In this document: piece by piece, positions 55,735-64,000 of the stretch
How the letters are laid out: every line of letters begins with the position of its first letter
How positions within the stretch are numbered: the stretch's first letter is position 1
Position numbers and translations under genes: made by a program
The notes under the pieces: generated by a model
What the model saw: the letters and a program-made list of their open reading frames with translations, nothing else
What the model was told of the DNA's origin: nothing
Database searches by the model: none
DNA from: Cognatundibacterium rugosum
GTDB taxonomy: Bacteria > Pseudomonadota > Gammaproteobacteria > Burkholderiales > Burkholderiaceae_D
Assembly (NCBI RefSeq): GCF_014284365.1
Contig: NZ_JACOGG010000005.1
Coordinates: 124,001 to 188,000, forward strand
Length of the DNA stretch: 64,000 bases
Direction of reading: 5' to 3'

Positions 55735-56763
55735 TCATGCGCTTTTCAACGCACATTCTGCTCCCGACATACCTATCTGTGCGCTTTCCTTGGCAAGCGC
55801 AACACTGGTCTGTTCCGGCAGATCCACTCCGTTCTTTATCGCGGTCATCTGTGCCAGAATAGAAATCGCAATTTCAGGTGGCGTTTTACTGCCGATATAC
55901 AGGCCGATCGGACCATGCAGGCGCGCCAGTTGCTGCTCATTCAGGTCAAACTCTTTCAAACGCTCGCGTCGACGCTGATTGTTAATACGTGACCCAATGG
56001 CCCCCACATAAAAGGCCGGCGACTTGAGCGCCTCCATTAACGCCAGGTCATCGAGTTTTGGATCATGACTTAGGGCCACCACTGCGCTGCGCGTATCGAG
56101 CTGCATCTCAAGGACCAGATCATCAGGCATGGCATGCACTACCGGTACGGACGGCAAAGTCCATTCGCTGCGATACTCCTCACGCGGATCACAGACCGTG
56201 ACCTGGTAATCGAGTCCGGTCGCAATACTGGCCAGAAAACGCGATAAAGGCCCGGCACCGATGATCAGTAAACGCCAGCGCGGACCATGGATAGTATCGA
56301 GTACGTCGTTGCTCAAAGTCAGTTGTCCGGACGGCTGCGCTGCACTTAAATGCACCGCACCGGTCCTAAGATTGAGGCTGCGGCGTGTCAGTTGACCCGC
56401 AGCCAGCGCCGTGAGCAACTCAGCAATCTGACTGCGTGGCCCGACTGGTTCCAGCACCAGCTGTATGGTGCCGCCACAAGGTAAGCCAAAGCGGTGCGCC
56501 TCTTCCGCACTGACGCCATAAGTCACTCGTTCAGGAACACTTTGCACAATACCCTGCTGCTGCACCCGCGCGATCAGATCGTCTTCTATGCAACCACCGG
56601 ACACGGAACCCGCTACCTGTCCGTGCGCATTCAGAACCAGCATGGATCCGACTGGGCGCGGACTGGAACCCCAGGTCGTGACCACGGTCACCAGCAGGCA
56701 AGCTTTCCCCTGTTGCTGCCAGCGTGCGCAGGTTTTCAGCACCTCCAGATCCATACTGTCCAT
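55735..56763 (-). CDS. XdhC/CoxI family molybdenum-enzyme maturation factor
   Basis: 342 residues from the ATG at 56761-56763 (AAGGAGAG upstream). The N-terminal XdhC_CoxI part has LLVTVVTTWGSSPRPVGSML and GSVSGGCIEDDLIARV. The C-terminal Rossmann-like part begins WRLLIIGAGPLSRFLASIAT and contains the family end FYVGAIGSRINNQRRRERL, then IGLYIGSKTPPEIAISILAQ. Such proteins sulfurate and insert the cofactor of xanthine dehydrogenase or CO dehydrogenase. No such enzyme is in the window. It is downstream of the DUF1653 gene on the same strand. Confidence 0.92.
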   Translation of the reverse strand: MDSMDLEVLKTCARWQQQGKACLLVTVVTTWGSSPRPVGSMLVLNAHGQVAGSVSGGCIEDDLIARVQQQGIVQSVPERVTYGVSAEEAHRFGLPCGGTIQLVLEPVGPRSQIAELLTALAAGQLTRRSLNLRTGAVHLSAAQPSGQLTLSNDVLDTIHGPRWRLLIIGAGPLSRFLASIATGLDYQVTVCDPREEYRSEWTLPSVPVVHAMPDDLVLEMQLDTRSAVVALSHDPKLDDLALMEALKSPAFYVGAIGSRINNQRRRERLKEFDLNEQQLARLHGPIGLYIGSKTPPEIAISILAQMTAIKNGVDLPEQTSVALAKESAQIGMSGAECALKSA

Positions 56764-56802
56764 GATCTCTCCTTTCAGACCCAAGCTTGCGGACACACGG
56801 CT

Positions 56803-57015
56803 TCAGTCAGTCTCAGGCGACATCGGGGTGAACCGCTGTACCAGCTTGCCATCGACCTCAACCATCTCGAAAAATACTGATTTCGGTCTGGTCCAGATAC
56901 TGCCGTTGGCAGAGCGATAGACGATAACCGGCACCAGATCCGCCTCCTGCGTCGCTTCACAAACGAATTCATAGATACCGCCTTTAAAATGGCGATAGCG
57001 TTGCGGCTCAGACAT
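56803..57015 (-). CDS. DUF1653 family protein
   Basis: 70 residues starting at the ATG 57013-57015, with AAGGA six nt upstream. Its start overlaps the 3' end of the exonuclease gene by 8 nt. It has the family pattern RYRHFKGGIYEFVCEA, VPVIVYRSANGSIWTRP and FFEMVEVDGKLVQRF. The function is unknown; members are small cytosolic proteins. Coupled translation with the exonuclease is likely. Confidence 0.88.
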   Translation of the reverse strand: MSEPQRYRHFKGGIYEFVCEATQEADLVPVIVYRSANGSIWTRPKSVFFEMVEVDGKLVQRFTPMSPETD

Positions 57016-57646
57016 AGGCATTCCTTTGTGCTTCAAAATATTGTTTTAAAAATCCGGGAACTTTGGCAGCAGTCAGTTGATTGAGGCGTACACACAGTTG
57101 CGGATCTATCGCTTCAACCTGGTGACGCTCACATAAATCATTCGCAATTTTCAGCATCAGTTGCGCAGAGACTTCTGCATCAGCCTCCGCACGGTGCGCT
57201 GCGCCTCGAAACCGGATATCAAGCGATTTCGCCAGCCTCCCCAGTGAATAGCTGGGCAAGCCTGGATATACGCGGCGCGCCAGCTTCACCGAACAGATCA
57301 GTCCATCATGCGCCGGGCGCAAACCCAGGCGATCACTTTCGACCTTGAGGAATTGCTCGTCAAAACTGGCATTATGTGCTGCCAGACTGGCATTCCCAAT
57401 AAATTCGACTAAGGCTGGCATGACTTCGGTGACAGGTGGCGCACAGTCCACCATACGCTGCGTAATCCCGGTCAGCTCGGTAATAAAACCAGGTATGCGT
57501 ACACCACAATTGATCAGGGAGACATAGCGATCTGTAATCGATCCACCCTCAATACGTAAGGCAGCCACTTCGGTGACACGCCCTCCTTGTAGCGGGCTCA
57601 TGCCTGAGGTTTCGAAGTCAATCATGACGATAGCTTGTGCGAACAT
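57008..57646 (-). CDS. DEDDh-type 3'-5' exonuclease (DnaQ-like)
   Basis: 212 residues from the ATG at 57644-57646; a GTG 45 nt upstream has no ribosome site and no conserved residues. The exonuclease core is VMIDFETSGMSPLQGGRVTE (first Asp/Glu pair), LAAHNASFDEQFLKVESD (second Asp), and FRGAAHRAEADAEVSAQLML with the His-Asp of the DEDDh type. A C-terminal segment of about 35 residues (CVRLNQLTAAKVPGFLKQYF) is extra. It could be a stand-alone proofreading-like enzyme or an oligonucleotide exonuclease; it is not the replicase epsilon subunit. Confidence 0.88.
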   Translation of the reverse strand: MFAQAIVMIDFETSGMSPLQGGRVTEVAALRIEGGSITDRYVSLINCGVRIPGFITELTGITQRMVDCAPPVTEVMPALVEFIGNASLAAHNASFDEQFLKVESDRLGLRPAHDGLICSVKLARRVYPGLPSYSLGRLAKSLDIRFRGAAHRAEADAEVSAQLMLKIANDLCERHQVEAIDPQLCVRLNQLTAAKVPGFLKQYFEAQRNAYV

Positions 57647-57771
57647 AAAATTACTTTTTCCGGACTGTGGAACTTCTGGCGGATTGGCCACTCATAGATA
57701 GTTGAACGTATTTAACCGGCGACTCACCTATCGCAAACGACGATACGGCATGATGTAGAAAAGCGCCATAA

Positions 57772-57793
57772 CTGTAGCTGAATCATGCTACAG
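57772..57793 (+). repeat. Inverted repeat in the exonuclease-MFS gap
   Basis: CTGTAGC and GCTACAG form a perfect 7-bp stem with an 8-nt loop and no T-run. Confidence 0.4.
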
Positions 57794-58063
57794 GCGCAGC
57801 GAAGGGCAATTCAACCACACCCTATCCGCCTGTAGGCCAGTATTGTAAACGCGGATTATGCTTTCCGTCGCATTAACGCTGACAACAGCACACATCTGCC
57901 TCACCTGCACCGATCACGCGGTACAGGATGTTTTAGCACCAGACACACTGACTCTGCAGTTTTTGCACAACTGCGCAGTGACAACTACCGTCTCAAAGCA
58001 CAATCTGTCAGCCTGAACTATCCTGACCAGGATGCCTTTGAGACTATTGTGCATAAGCCTTAA
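57785..58063 (+). pseudogene. Possible broken ORF before the MFS gene
   Basis: An ATG at 57785 opens a frame with an amber codon at 57833-57835. From 57836 the same frame stays open for 75 codons to TAA at 58061. The later part (LRSDNYRLKAQSVSLNYPDQ) reads like real protein, but the 75-codon stretch has no ATG or GTG near its start. It may be a decayed gene or chance. I recognise no family. The stretch also folds: GTCTCAAAG (57990-57998) pairs with CTTTGAGAC (58036-58044), and GCACAAT (57998-58004) with ATTGTGC (58046-58052). Confidence 0.25.
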
Positions 58064-58092
58064 CTCAACGACGTAATCTGAAGATAACGTCA

Positions 58093-59415
58093 ATGCGAAT
58101 CATGATAAATTATTTTTTAAAATTATGCGGTCTGCCTCATAACGACCTGCTACGCGACAGAATTTACCGGCGCCTCTGGACCTCTATTCTGATCAGTTCA
58201 TTCGGTGCTCAGATCACTATTCTGGCATTACCGCTGACCGCAGCCGTGATGCTCAACGCTACGGCCAGCCAGATGGGTATTCTGACGTTTATGGAAACCC
58301 TGCCCTTCGTATTGCTGTCACTGCCAGCAGGTGTCTGGCTGGACCGGGTGAGGAAACTGCCCGTTTATATCGCTGGCGAAACCATGATCGCGCTGGCTGT
58401 GATCAGTGTCCCCATTGCCTGGTATTTTGATGTGATCAATATGACCTGGTTATATGTGGTCGGTTTTATGATCGGCGCCATCAACACGACGGCCGGTTCC
58501 GCTGCGCAAATCGTACTGACCCAGATTGTGCCGCGCGAGCGTTTGGTCGAAGCGCATGCAAAAAATGCGCTGGCGACCTCAGGCGCGGAAGTATCCGGTC
58601 CTGCCGCAGCTGGGGTATTGATTAAATTGCTGAGTGCCCCGCTGGCCCTGATGGCAGACGCCATCCTGCTACTGACCTCCGCTCTGATACTGCGCGGCAT
58701 CCACATTACCGAACATCGCCCCGAAAAAGCAGACAGTCATTTCTGGCGTGACTTAAAAGAAGGTGTGCGCTTCGTGATGAACAAGCCCTTGCTGGTCGGA
58801 CTGGCCTGTACCGTCGGCATGTGGCAGCTCTGCTATAACGCTGCCTTGGTCGTACAGATTCTGTTTGCTACCCGCCTGCTCGGTTTATCTGAGCAAGCCG
58901 TGGGACTCAGCTACATGGCGATCGGTGTCGGCAGTGTCGCTGCGAGCATTTACGGGCACAGGATCAGTCGCTGGCTGGGGCCTGGCCCTTGTATGGTCGC
59001 CGGCATTGCCGTATGCGGCCTGGGCTGGGGCGGACTCGCATTGGCTCCGGCTGGGTGGATAGGCATCGCGGCCTTCGGTGCCATGTTGATGGCATTTGCG
59101 GTCGGTGGCGTGCTGATCTTTATTAACTTCCTGGCCCTGCGTCAGGCTGTGACACCGGAACCCATGCTGGGCCGCATGACCAGCACCATGCGCTGGCTGA
59201 TACTAATACCCGCCGGACCCGGCGCCTTGATCGGTGGCTGGCTGGGCGAACATCTGGGGTTGCGGGTGGCGCTGGGTTTTGCGGGCTTTGTGGCACTGGG
59301 CGTAGCATTGATTGCATGGCGCCATCCATTGATACGTGGTATCAAGCATTTGCCAACACTGACAGCTCATGCTGACAACCCTGAGTTGGCAACAGCCGAA
59401 GGAAAGAGCAAATGA
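58093..59415 (+). CDS. MFS transporter (EntS-like group)
   Basis: A 440-residue major facilitator with twelve predicted spans. Features are WTSILISSFGAQITILALPL in the first span, LPAGVWLDRVRKLPVYIAGE (the loop 2-3 motif with a DRVRK core), AHAKNALATSGAEVSGPAAA, and a second half starting near MWQLCYNAALVVQILFATRL. This pattern fits the MFS_3/EntS-type exporters, which include siderophore and drug efflux proteins. No siderophore genes are nearby, so the substrate is unknown. The closing tail is polar. Confidence 0.9.
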   Translation: MRIMINYFLKLCGLPHNDLLRDRIYRRLWTSILISSFGAQITILALPLTAAVMLNATASQMGILTFMETLPFVLLSLPAGVWLDRVRKLPVYIAGETMIALAVISVPIAWYFDVINMTWLYVVGFMIGAINTTAGSAAQIVLTQIVPRERLVEAHAKNALATSGAEVSGPAAAGVLIKLLSAPLALMADAILLLTSALILRGIHITEHRPEKADSHFWRDLKEGVRFVMNKPLLVGLACTVGMWQLCYNAALVVQILFATRLLGLSEQAVGLSYMAIGVGSVAASIYGHRISRWLGPGPCMVAGIAVCGLGWGGLALAPAGWIGIAAFGAMLMAFAVGGVLIFINFLALRQAVTPEPMLGRMTSTMRWLILIPAGPGALIGGWLGEHLGLRVALGFAGFVALGVALIAWRHPLIRGIKHLPTLTAHADNPELATAEGKSK

Positions 59416-59488
59416 GGCAGTAAAACCTGAAGATGTGGGATATCACGAGGATGACTTCAGACAAAAAAGGTTTGATAGTAAATCTTCA

Positions 59489-59518
59489 TTGCTGAGCGGA
59501 TAAAAAAACGGTGATAAT
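59489..59518 (+). promoter_or_regulatory. Probable promoter of the OPT transporter gene
   Basis: TTGCTG (59489-59494) and GATAAT (59513-59518) are 18 nt apart, about 105 nt before the ATG. No operator is evident. Confidence 0.4.
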
Positions 59519-59623
59519 GCGCAAATCATTTTTTGCCATCACCAGAGACAGGATGCAGAAAATCAGGCGGGCCTGTGGCATCAAGATCAAGGCCCGGTTT
59601 TCCACATAATAAAAGGTAATAAC

Positions 59624-61882
59624 ATGCCAAAAGAAACCTCAGCTTCTGCGTTCAGGCCCTATATTCCGGCCGGTGCGAATTTGCCTGAAATGACACCCCG
59701 CGCCCTGATCATGGGCGTCATACTGGGTATGATTTTCGGTGCATCTTCCTTGTATCTGGTGTTGAAAGTGGGCTTAACCGTCAGTGCCTCTATCCCCGTT
59801 GCGGTCATCGCCATCACACTGTTCCGCCTGACAAATAAGCTCGGCGGAAAAGATTCAACCATCCTGGAAAACAGCATCACACAAACTGCGGGCTCGGCCG
59901 GTGAATCACTGGCATTCGGACTGGGCGTCACCATGCCCGCGATTCTGATTCTGGGCTTTGATCTGGAAATCTCGCGCGTCATGCTGGTCGGTTGCCTGGG
60001 CGGCCTGCTCGGCATTCTGCTCATGATTCCTATGCGCCGCACGATGATCGTGGAAAAGCACGGCGAACTGAAATATCCGGAAGGCACAGCCTGTGCCGAA
60101 GTATTAAAAGCGGCGGCCACAGATACCTCACGCGAAGCCGCTGGCGAAGGTAGCAATCCGAATGCACAGGCAGATGCCAATCGCCGCGCTGCCATCATCT
60201 TTGGCGGTTTTGGTTTAGGATTGTTCTACAAGATTGCCAACGTTGCTTTTAAGGGCTGGAAGGACACGCCGGAAACCGTATTCGGCGCACCACTCAAAGG
60301 TGGCTCTATCGGCGCTGAAGTCTCGCCGGAATTGCTGGGTGTAGGCTATATCATTGGCCCGCGTATCGCTTCTGTCATGGCGGCGGGCGGTGTGATGTCT
60401 TACCTGCTGCTGATACCAATGATTAAATTCTTTGGTGATGCGCTCAGCGTGCCACTGACACCGGGCACCAAGCTGATCAGCGAAATGAGTGCGCATGATG
60501 TGCGCAGTGCCTACATTCTCTACATCGGTGCCGGTGCAGTTGCTGCGGGTGGCCTGGTCAGTCTGGCACGTGCGATGCCGACGATCTGGCGCAGTCTGTC
60601 TGCCGGTCTCGAAGGTATGCGCAGTGGTTCAGCCAACGCAGCCAGCATCCTGCGCACCGATCAGGACATTCCTTTGAAGTGGGTCATCATCGGCGCTTTG
60701 GCGATCATTGCAGTCATTACCTTTGCCACGCCTTTGCACATGAATTTCCTGGGCGCGATATTGATATTGGTGTTTGGCTTTTTGTTTGCCACCGTCTCGT
60801 CGCGTCTCACCGGTGAAATCGGTTCTTCTTCGAACCCGATTTCCGGTATGACGGTCGCTACGCTGTTATTCACCTGCCTGATTTTTCTGGTCATGGGCTG
60901 GACAGGCGGTCAATACTATGTAACCGCCTTATCGGTCGGTGCTATCGTTTGTATCGCGTCCAGCAATGCAGGCACCACCTCTCAGGATTTAAAAACTGGC
61001 TACCTGGTCGGCTCCACACCAAAACTGCAGCAGTACGCTATTCTGGCCGGTGCCTTTTCCTCTGCGCTGATACTGGGACCGATTTTACTCAAGCTCAATG
61101 ATGCGGGTACGGTCTACGTGCCTGCAGCCCAGGTAGCGCCAGCACTGAAAACAGATGCCGGTAAACTCACTGAAACGGCACAATTGCAAGGCCCACAGGC
61201 TGAGCAAGACAAGGCAACTTACAAGGTCTGGCACAAGAATGATGCAGTAGACGGCCCTGCGGGCAAATACTTGGTAAACAACGAAGGTCAGGTGATGTAT
61301 CTGGTTGACCCTGGCATCAACGGCACCTACAACAAACGGCCAGACGGCTCAGAAGTGAAGAAATACGATGCACCGAAAGCCGTGCTGATGTCCTACATCA
61401 TTAAAGGCATCCTGGATCAGCAATTGCCATGGACGCTGGTACTGTTCGGCGTCATGATTGCGCTGGTACTGGAAATGGCAGGCATACCTTCGCTCGCATT
61501 TGCTGTTGGCGTGTATCTGCCTCTGTCGTCTTCTGCGCCCTTATTTGTAGGTGGCATGATACGCTGGCTGGTGGACCGACGTAACAGCAAACTGGATCAG
61601 TACAAAGATCTGAATGAAGAAGAAATGCAGGCTGCTGGTGACCGCAGTTCCGGCGTCTTGCTGTCATCCGGCTATATCGCGGGTGGCGCGCTGGCCGGTA
61701 TCGTGATCGCCTTTACCGCAGGCATACTAACTGATTTTGACAAAACCATCGGTGACTGGGCAACTGCCCATAACCCATTCTTCAATGGCCCGAATGCCGA
61801 CGCTTTATCCCTGCTACCTTATTTGGTCATTGCCGGGATACTGTATTGGGTTGCCAGAGAAAAGAATAGCGCCCGCAGTTAA
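59624..61882 (+). CDS. OPT family oligopeptide transporter
   Basis: A 752-residue polytopic transporter of the OPT family. Landmarks are YIPAGANLPEMTPRALIMGV, LGMIFGASSLYLVLKVGLTV, ILENSITQTAGSAGESLAFG and GELKYPEGTACAEVLKAAAT, the family motif for substrate passage. KGGSIGAEVSPELLGVGYII follows, and SSNAGTTSQDLKTGYLVGST. A long periplasmic insert (about residues 505-590) lies between two late spans. Bacterial members take up small peptides or peptide-like metal chelates. It is alone, with a strong terminator. Confidence 0.94.
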   Translation: MPKETSASAFRPYIPAGANLPEMTPRALIMGVILGMIFGASSLYLVLKVGLTVSASIPVAVIAITLFRLTNKLGGKDSTILENSITQTAGSAGESLAFGLGVTMPAILILGFDLEISRVMLVGCLGGLLGILLMIPMRRTMIVEKHGELKYPEGTACAEVLKAAATDTSREAAGEGSNPNAQADANRRAAIIFGGFGLGLFYKIANVAFKGWKDTPETVFGAPLKGGSIGAEVSPELLGVGYIIGPRIASVMAAGGVMSYLLLIPMIKFFGDALSVPLTPGTKLISEMSAHDVRSAYILYIGAGAVAAGGLVSLARAMPTIWRSLSAGLEGMRSGSANAASILRTDQDIPLKWVIIGALAIIAVITFATPLHMNFLGAILILVFGFLFATVSSRLTGEIGSSSNPISGMTVATLLFTCLIFLVMGWTGGQYYVTALSVGAIVCIASSNAGTTSQDLKTGYLVGSTPKLQQYAILAGAFSSALILGPILLKLNDAGTVYVPAAQVAPALKTDAGKLTETAQLQGPQAEQDKATYKVWHKNDAVDGPAGKYLVNNEGQVMYLVDPGINGTYNKRPDGSEVKKYDAPKAVLMSYIIKGILDQQLPWTLVLFGVMIALVLEMAGIPSLAFAVGVYLPLSSSAPLFVGGMIRWLVDRRNSKLDQYKDLNEEEMQAAGDRSSGVLLSSGYIAGGALAGIVIAFTAGILTDFDKTIGDWATAHNPFFNGPNADALSLLPYLVIAGILYWVAREKNSARS

Positions 61883-61912
61883 ACTCGCTGCTTGCAATGC
61901 GGTGAATGACTA

Positions 61913-61951
61913 TGGCTGGTAAATCACCTGATTTGCCAGCCATTTTCTTTT
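61913..61951 (+). terminator. Terminator after the OPT gene
   Basis: TGGCTGGTAAATC pairs with GATTTGCCAGCCA, 13 positions including one G-U, around ACCT and followed by T-rich sequence. Confidence 0.85.
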
Positions 61952-62020
61952 GGGTGAACTATGTTGCCGCGCGGTGCAGCATTTACAATAGCGGCAATTT
62001 AGAAAAAACAGGAATACAAC

Positions 62021-62287
62021 ATGACACAACACAGTGTGGTAGATTGCCGCAATCAGGCAGTAGGTTTGGGTGACATCGTCAAAGTCATACAACTCGACCC
62101 GGACTTCATCGCGAGCTTCCCGGAAGAGGAGCAAATCTTAATTTCTTCAATGATAGGCAATTTTTTTAAGGTCGTTGCATTGGATGAAGATGGCTATCCC
62201 TGTGTGATGCGGGAATGGCATGACGAGCGCGGCAATCTGCAATCGCATGTCATTGCGCTTGACTCAGAAGACATGGAAAAAGTCTGA
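62021..62287 (+). CDS. Conserved-looking hypothetical protein
   Basis: 88 residues, soluble and acidic. Segments VDCRNQAVGLGDIVKVIQLD, PDFIASFPEEEQILISSMIG, NFFKVVALDEDGYPCVMREW and SHVIALDSEDMEKV suggest a small SH3-like beta barrel. ACAGGA lies upstream of the ATG. I recognise no named family. It sits alone downstream of the OPT gene terminator. Confidence 0.7.
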   Translation: MTQHSVVDCRNQAVGLGDIVKVIQLDPDFIASFPEEEQILISSMIGNFFKVVALDEDGYPCVMREWHDERGNLQSHVIALDSEDMEKV

Positions 62288-62456
62288 TCACTGCGAATAC
62301 ACCGCTCACGTCGATTGCAGTAGCTAGCATGGAGTACAAAACAGCTTACCCGGTCTTAACCTGCTCCCTCTCACGTCTATAACCAGGAGAACTGGCCGTT
62401 ACTCAGTAAGAAATATTTGTATGTGTGCAAAGCAGGCTGACATGATTTCTCGGGCT
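62288..62456. other. Non-coding gap, left part
   Basis: I see no gene, promoter or stable hairpin in this stretch between the hypothetical gene and the possible ORF remnant on the minus strand. Confidence 0.5.
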
Positions 62457-62588
62457 TCACTGAATTAGCCCGATTTTCTGCGCCACCTCCTCCAACGCCA
62501 TCAACATCAATTTGATCGACGTGATCTGAATCATCGGCACAGGGAATTTTGCAACGGTCTTGAATGATGAACCGAATTGCTGAGGCAA
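62457..62588 (-). pseudogene. Possible ORF remnant upstream of flgL's terminator
   Basis: A minus-strand frame of 43 codons ends TGA at 62457-62459 and opens with TTG at 62586-62588, just after an in-frame TAA. The peptide end ITSIKLMLMALEEVAQKIGL is a convincing amphipathic helix, and the codons there have GC-rich third positions like real genes. No ribosome site is seen. It may be the C-terminal remnant of a lost gene, or a very small protein starting at the ATG 62532-62534. The flanking 62589-62784 contains nothing else that I recognise. Confidence 0.25.
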
Positions 62589-62784
62589 GGAGTATTCTGC
62601 TTAGGATGAAACCAATGACACTCTTCATGCACACAAACACCTATGCATTTTAGATGCGGAAATTATATTTCCATAATTGCACATCAGCTATAAAGAAACA
62701 AAGCCGTAAAAGTATGCGCCGCATTGACCGTCGCTACGCCAGCCATATCTGTCGGAATAGCACGATAGGGTGACTGCAAACAAT

Positions 62785-62810
62785 AAAAAAGCAGACCAGG
62801 TCTGCTTTTT
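62785..62810 (-). terminator. Terminator after flgL
   Basis: AAAAAGCAGACC and GGTCTGCTTTTT form a near-perfect 12-bp stem with a one-base centre. On the minus strand it ends in a T-run, 25 nt after the flgL stop. Confidence 0.88.
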
Positions 62811-62835
62811 ACTCGACAGGCGTGAGCTGTATGGC

Positions 62836-64000
62836 TTAGCTGATATAGCTAAACAAAGACAAAGAGGACGCCTTCACAAATGATTGTTGCGCTGCCTGCA
62901 GCACCATTTGGTTCTGACTGAATTCCGATATCGCTTTGACATAATCGATATCCTGAATCTCAGACAAAGACTGCTTATAAGATACGCTTTTGGCATCACC
63001 CTCATTATCAAGACCGTCTATTTCTTTCAGACTGCTGCCTACCTTTGCCCGCACGGTCAACACATTATTCAGTGACTTGTCGACGTTATTATTTGCCTGC
63101 GTCAAGGCTTGTGTGAGATCACTGCGCGCCGCAGATGTTGTCGTCGGCGTTTTGAGTGCATTAATTACGTCCGTCACAGTTTCAAAAATATCCTGATTAC
63201 CGGGCTGAATCAGGATTTTGTCTCCTGGCGCTGGCGCCGTCGGACTATTTTGCAGTGTCAGATTGATGCCATCGAATGTCACATTCACTGGATTGGTATA
63301 CGGTGTGGGTGGAACGATGGTACCACCCGTCGTTTTATCAAATACCGAAAAATTAGCGGCAGTATTGTCAAATCTGACCTCGTAATTATGCCCAGTGAGA
63401 TTTGCAGCGGTTAATGGATCAACTGCAGCGGTCGCCCCGGTTTTTCCCACATTAGAAAGATTCGGCACAATATTGAATTGTGCATTCGAGGTACGGATAT
63501 TTCCAAACACCTCCATACCGGGTGCACTCAAGGGTAATTGCCGTGCCGAATCTGCCTGCAAATAACGCTGTCCCTGATCTCCGGTATAACTGGCACCGGC
63601 AATGGTTTTGGTAAATGGCGCTGTGGTGGTCGAAAATCCTGAAAAAAGGTAATTTCCTGTTCCGTCAGTCGCATTCGCAGAACTGATCATCTGATCGAGA
63701 TTGCTTTGCAATTGCTGTGCGACGTAGGTACGGTCAGCATCACTCAGGGTGGCATTACCGGCCTGTACGATCAATGTTTTAATACTGTGCAAATTGTCCG
63801 TCACGGTCCCTAACACGCCATCGGTCACACTGAGCAAATTTTTTGCATTCTGCCGGTTAACTGCAAACTGATCATTGATTGCATCAGCCTGAGTAATAAC
63901 CAATGCCCGTGCAGAGCCGATAGGGTCATCCGCCGGGGTCAGCACTTTTCTGCCCGAGGAAATCTGCTGCTGGAGTTTATTCATATTGGTCTGTAAATCA
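62836..64000 (-). CDS. flgL: Flagellar hook-filament junction protein FlgL (5' end missing)
   Basis: FlgL (HAP3) joins hook and filament. The frame stays open to the window edge, so the true start lies beyond 64000; an internal Met at 63982-63984 is not the start. Visible are LQQQISSGRKVLTPADDPIG (the conserved flagellin-like N-terminal helix), DGVLGTVTDNLHSIKTLIVQ, NYLFSGFSTTTAPF, a variable beta-rich middle, and the C-terminal helix YVKAISEFSQNQMVLQAAQQ ending in SYIS. At least 388 residues are visible. flgK is expected just beyond the edge on the same strand. Confidence 0.93.
   Translation of the reverse strand, partial: DLQTNMNKLQQQISSGRKVLTPADDPIGSARALVITQADAINDQFAVNRQNAKNLLSVTDGVLGTVTDNLHSIKTLIVQAGNATLSDADRTYVAQQLQSNLDQMISSANATDGTGNYLFSGFSTTTAPFTKTIAGASYTGDQGQRYLQADSARQLPLSAPGMEVFGNIRTSNAQFNIVPNLSNVGKTGATAAVDPLTAANLTGHNYEVRFDNTAANFSVFDKTTGGTIVPPTPYTNPVNVTFDGINLTLQNSPTAPAPGDKILIQPGNQDIFETVTDVINALKTPTTTSAARSDLTQALTQANNNVDKSLNNVLTVRAKVGSSLKEIDGLDNEGDAKSVSYKQSLSEIQDIDYVKAISEFSQNQMVLQAAQQSFVKASSLSLFSYIS

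Noticed and set aside
59505-59535. Fur-box-like sequence upstream of the OPT gene
   Set aside because: Only part of the 19-bp consensus is present, and the GATAAT is better explained as a -10 box.
62377-62640. 87-codon minus-strand ORF in the flgL-side gap
   Set aside because: Composition is unnatural for a protein (Gly run, Asp-rich patch, no fold pattern), and it overlaps a better-looking frame.
1-64000. tRNA genes, insertion sequences, CRISPR arrays, phage or integrase genes
   Set aside because: I looked for T-loop motifs, terminal inverted repeats with transposase frames, spaced direct repeats and integrase motifs, and found none.

Overview
The window looks like chromosomal backbone of a betaproteobacterium of the order Burkholderiales, most likely family Oxalobacteraceae (Undibacterium or Herminiimonas type). 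This is inferred from protein character, moderate GC content, and gene orders such as dnaX-ybaB-recR, ribBA-ribH-nusB and iscR-S-U-A-hscB-hscA-fdx. I see no insertion sequence, prophage, CRISPR array, integrase, tRNA or rRNA gene. One RNA gene is clear: the 4.5S signal recognition particle RNA.

Layout. 1-8.4 kb: marC, a 26-residue membrane peptide, a CoA-transferase/HD-hydrolase pair, recR-ybaB-dnaX, a potassium channel, a periplasmic Cache protein and ffs (SRP RNA). 8.6-13.1 kb: an ABC ATPase plus a giant ABC-permease/M1-peptidase fusion. 13.4-24 kb: ubiD, a lytic transglycosylase behind a long, highly structured 5' leader, an aminotransferase, nusB-ribH-ribBA, phzF-like, a GNAT enzyme, a DUF1842-type gene behind a sigma-54 promoter, and an EamA exporter. 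24-40.4 kb is rich in amino-acid metabolism: thrC, an FdhD/YdeP formate-dehydrogenase-like cluster, an XRE-cupin regulator divergent from kbl-tdh-sdaA (threonine to glycine plus acetyl-CoA, and serine to pyruvate), a pseudo-prolyl-oligopeptidase, two small exported proteins, and an Lrp regulator divergent from lysine 6-dehydrogenase and a piperideine-6-carboxylate dehydrogenase. 40.6-46.4 kb: a VF530-type protein and the full isc operon. 46.5-64 kb: an orphan histidine kinase behind a structured leader, thyA-folA, DUF4337, MipA, an Arg/Lys/Orn decarboxylase, a PilZ protein, dcd, xdhC, a DUF1653 protein, a DEDDh exonuclease, an MFS exporter, an OPT transporter and flgL, which runs off the right edge.

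The most interesting material is regulatory. (1) The leader before the lytic transglycosylase (about 15.05-15.37 kb) contains a hairpin, a three-way junction closed by an 11-bp perfect helix, and a 40-codon ORF that ends in the Shine-Dalgarno sequence. (2) A consensus sigma-54 promoter with an upstream dyad drives a DUF1842-like gene. (3) A helix of 10 bp plus 4 bp closes a roughly 100-nt leader just before a histidine kinase. (4) Operator-like palindromes sit in front of the threonine-catabolic, lysine-catabolic and decarboxylase genes. All functions are read from sequence and family knowledge; no search or folding program was run.
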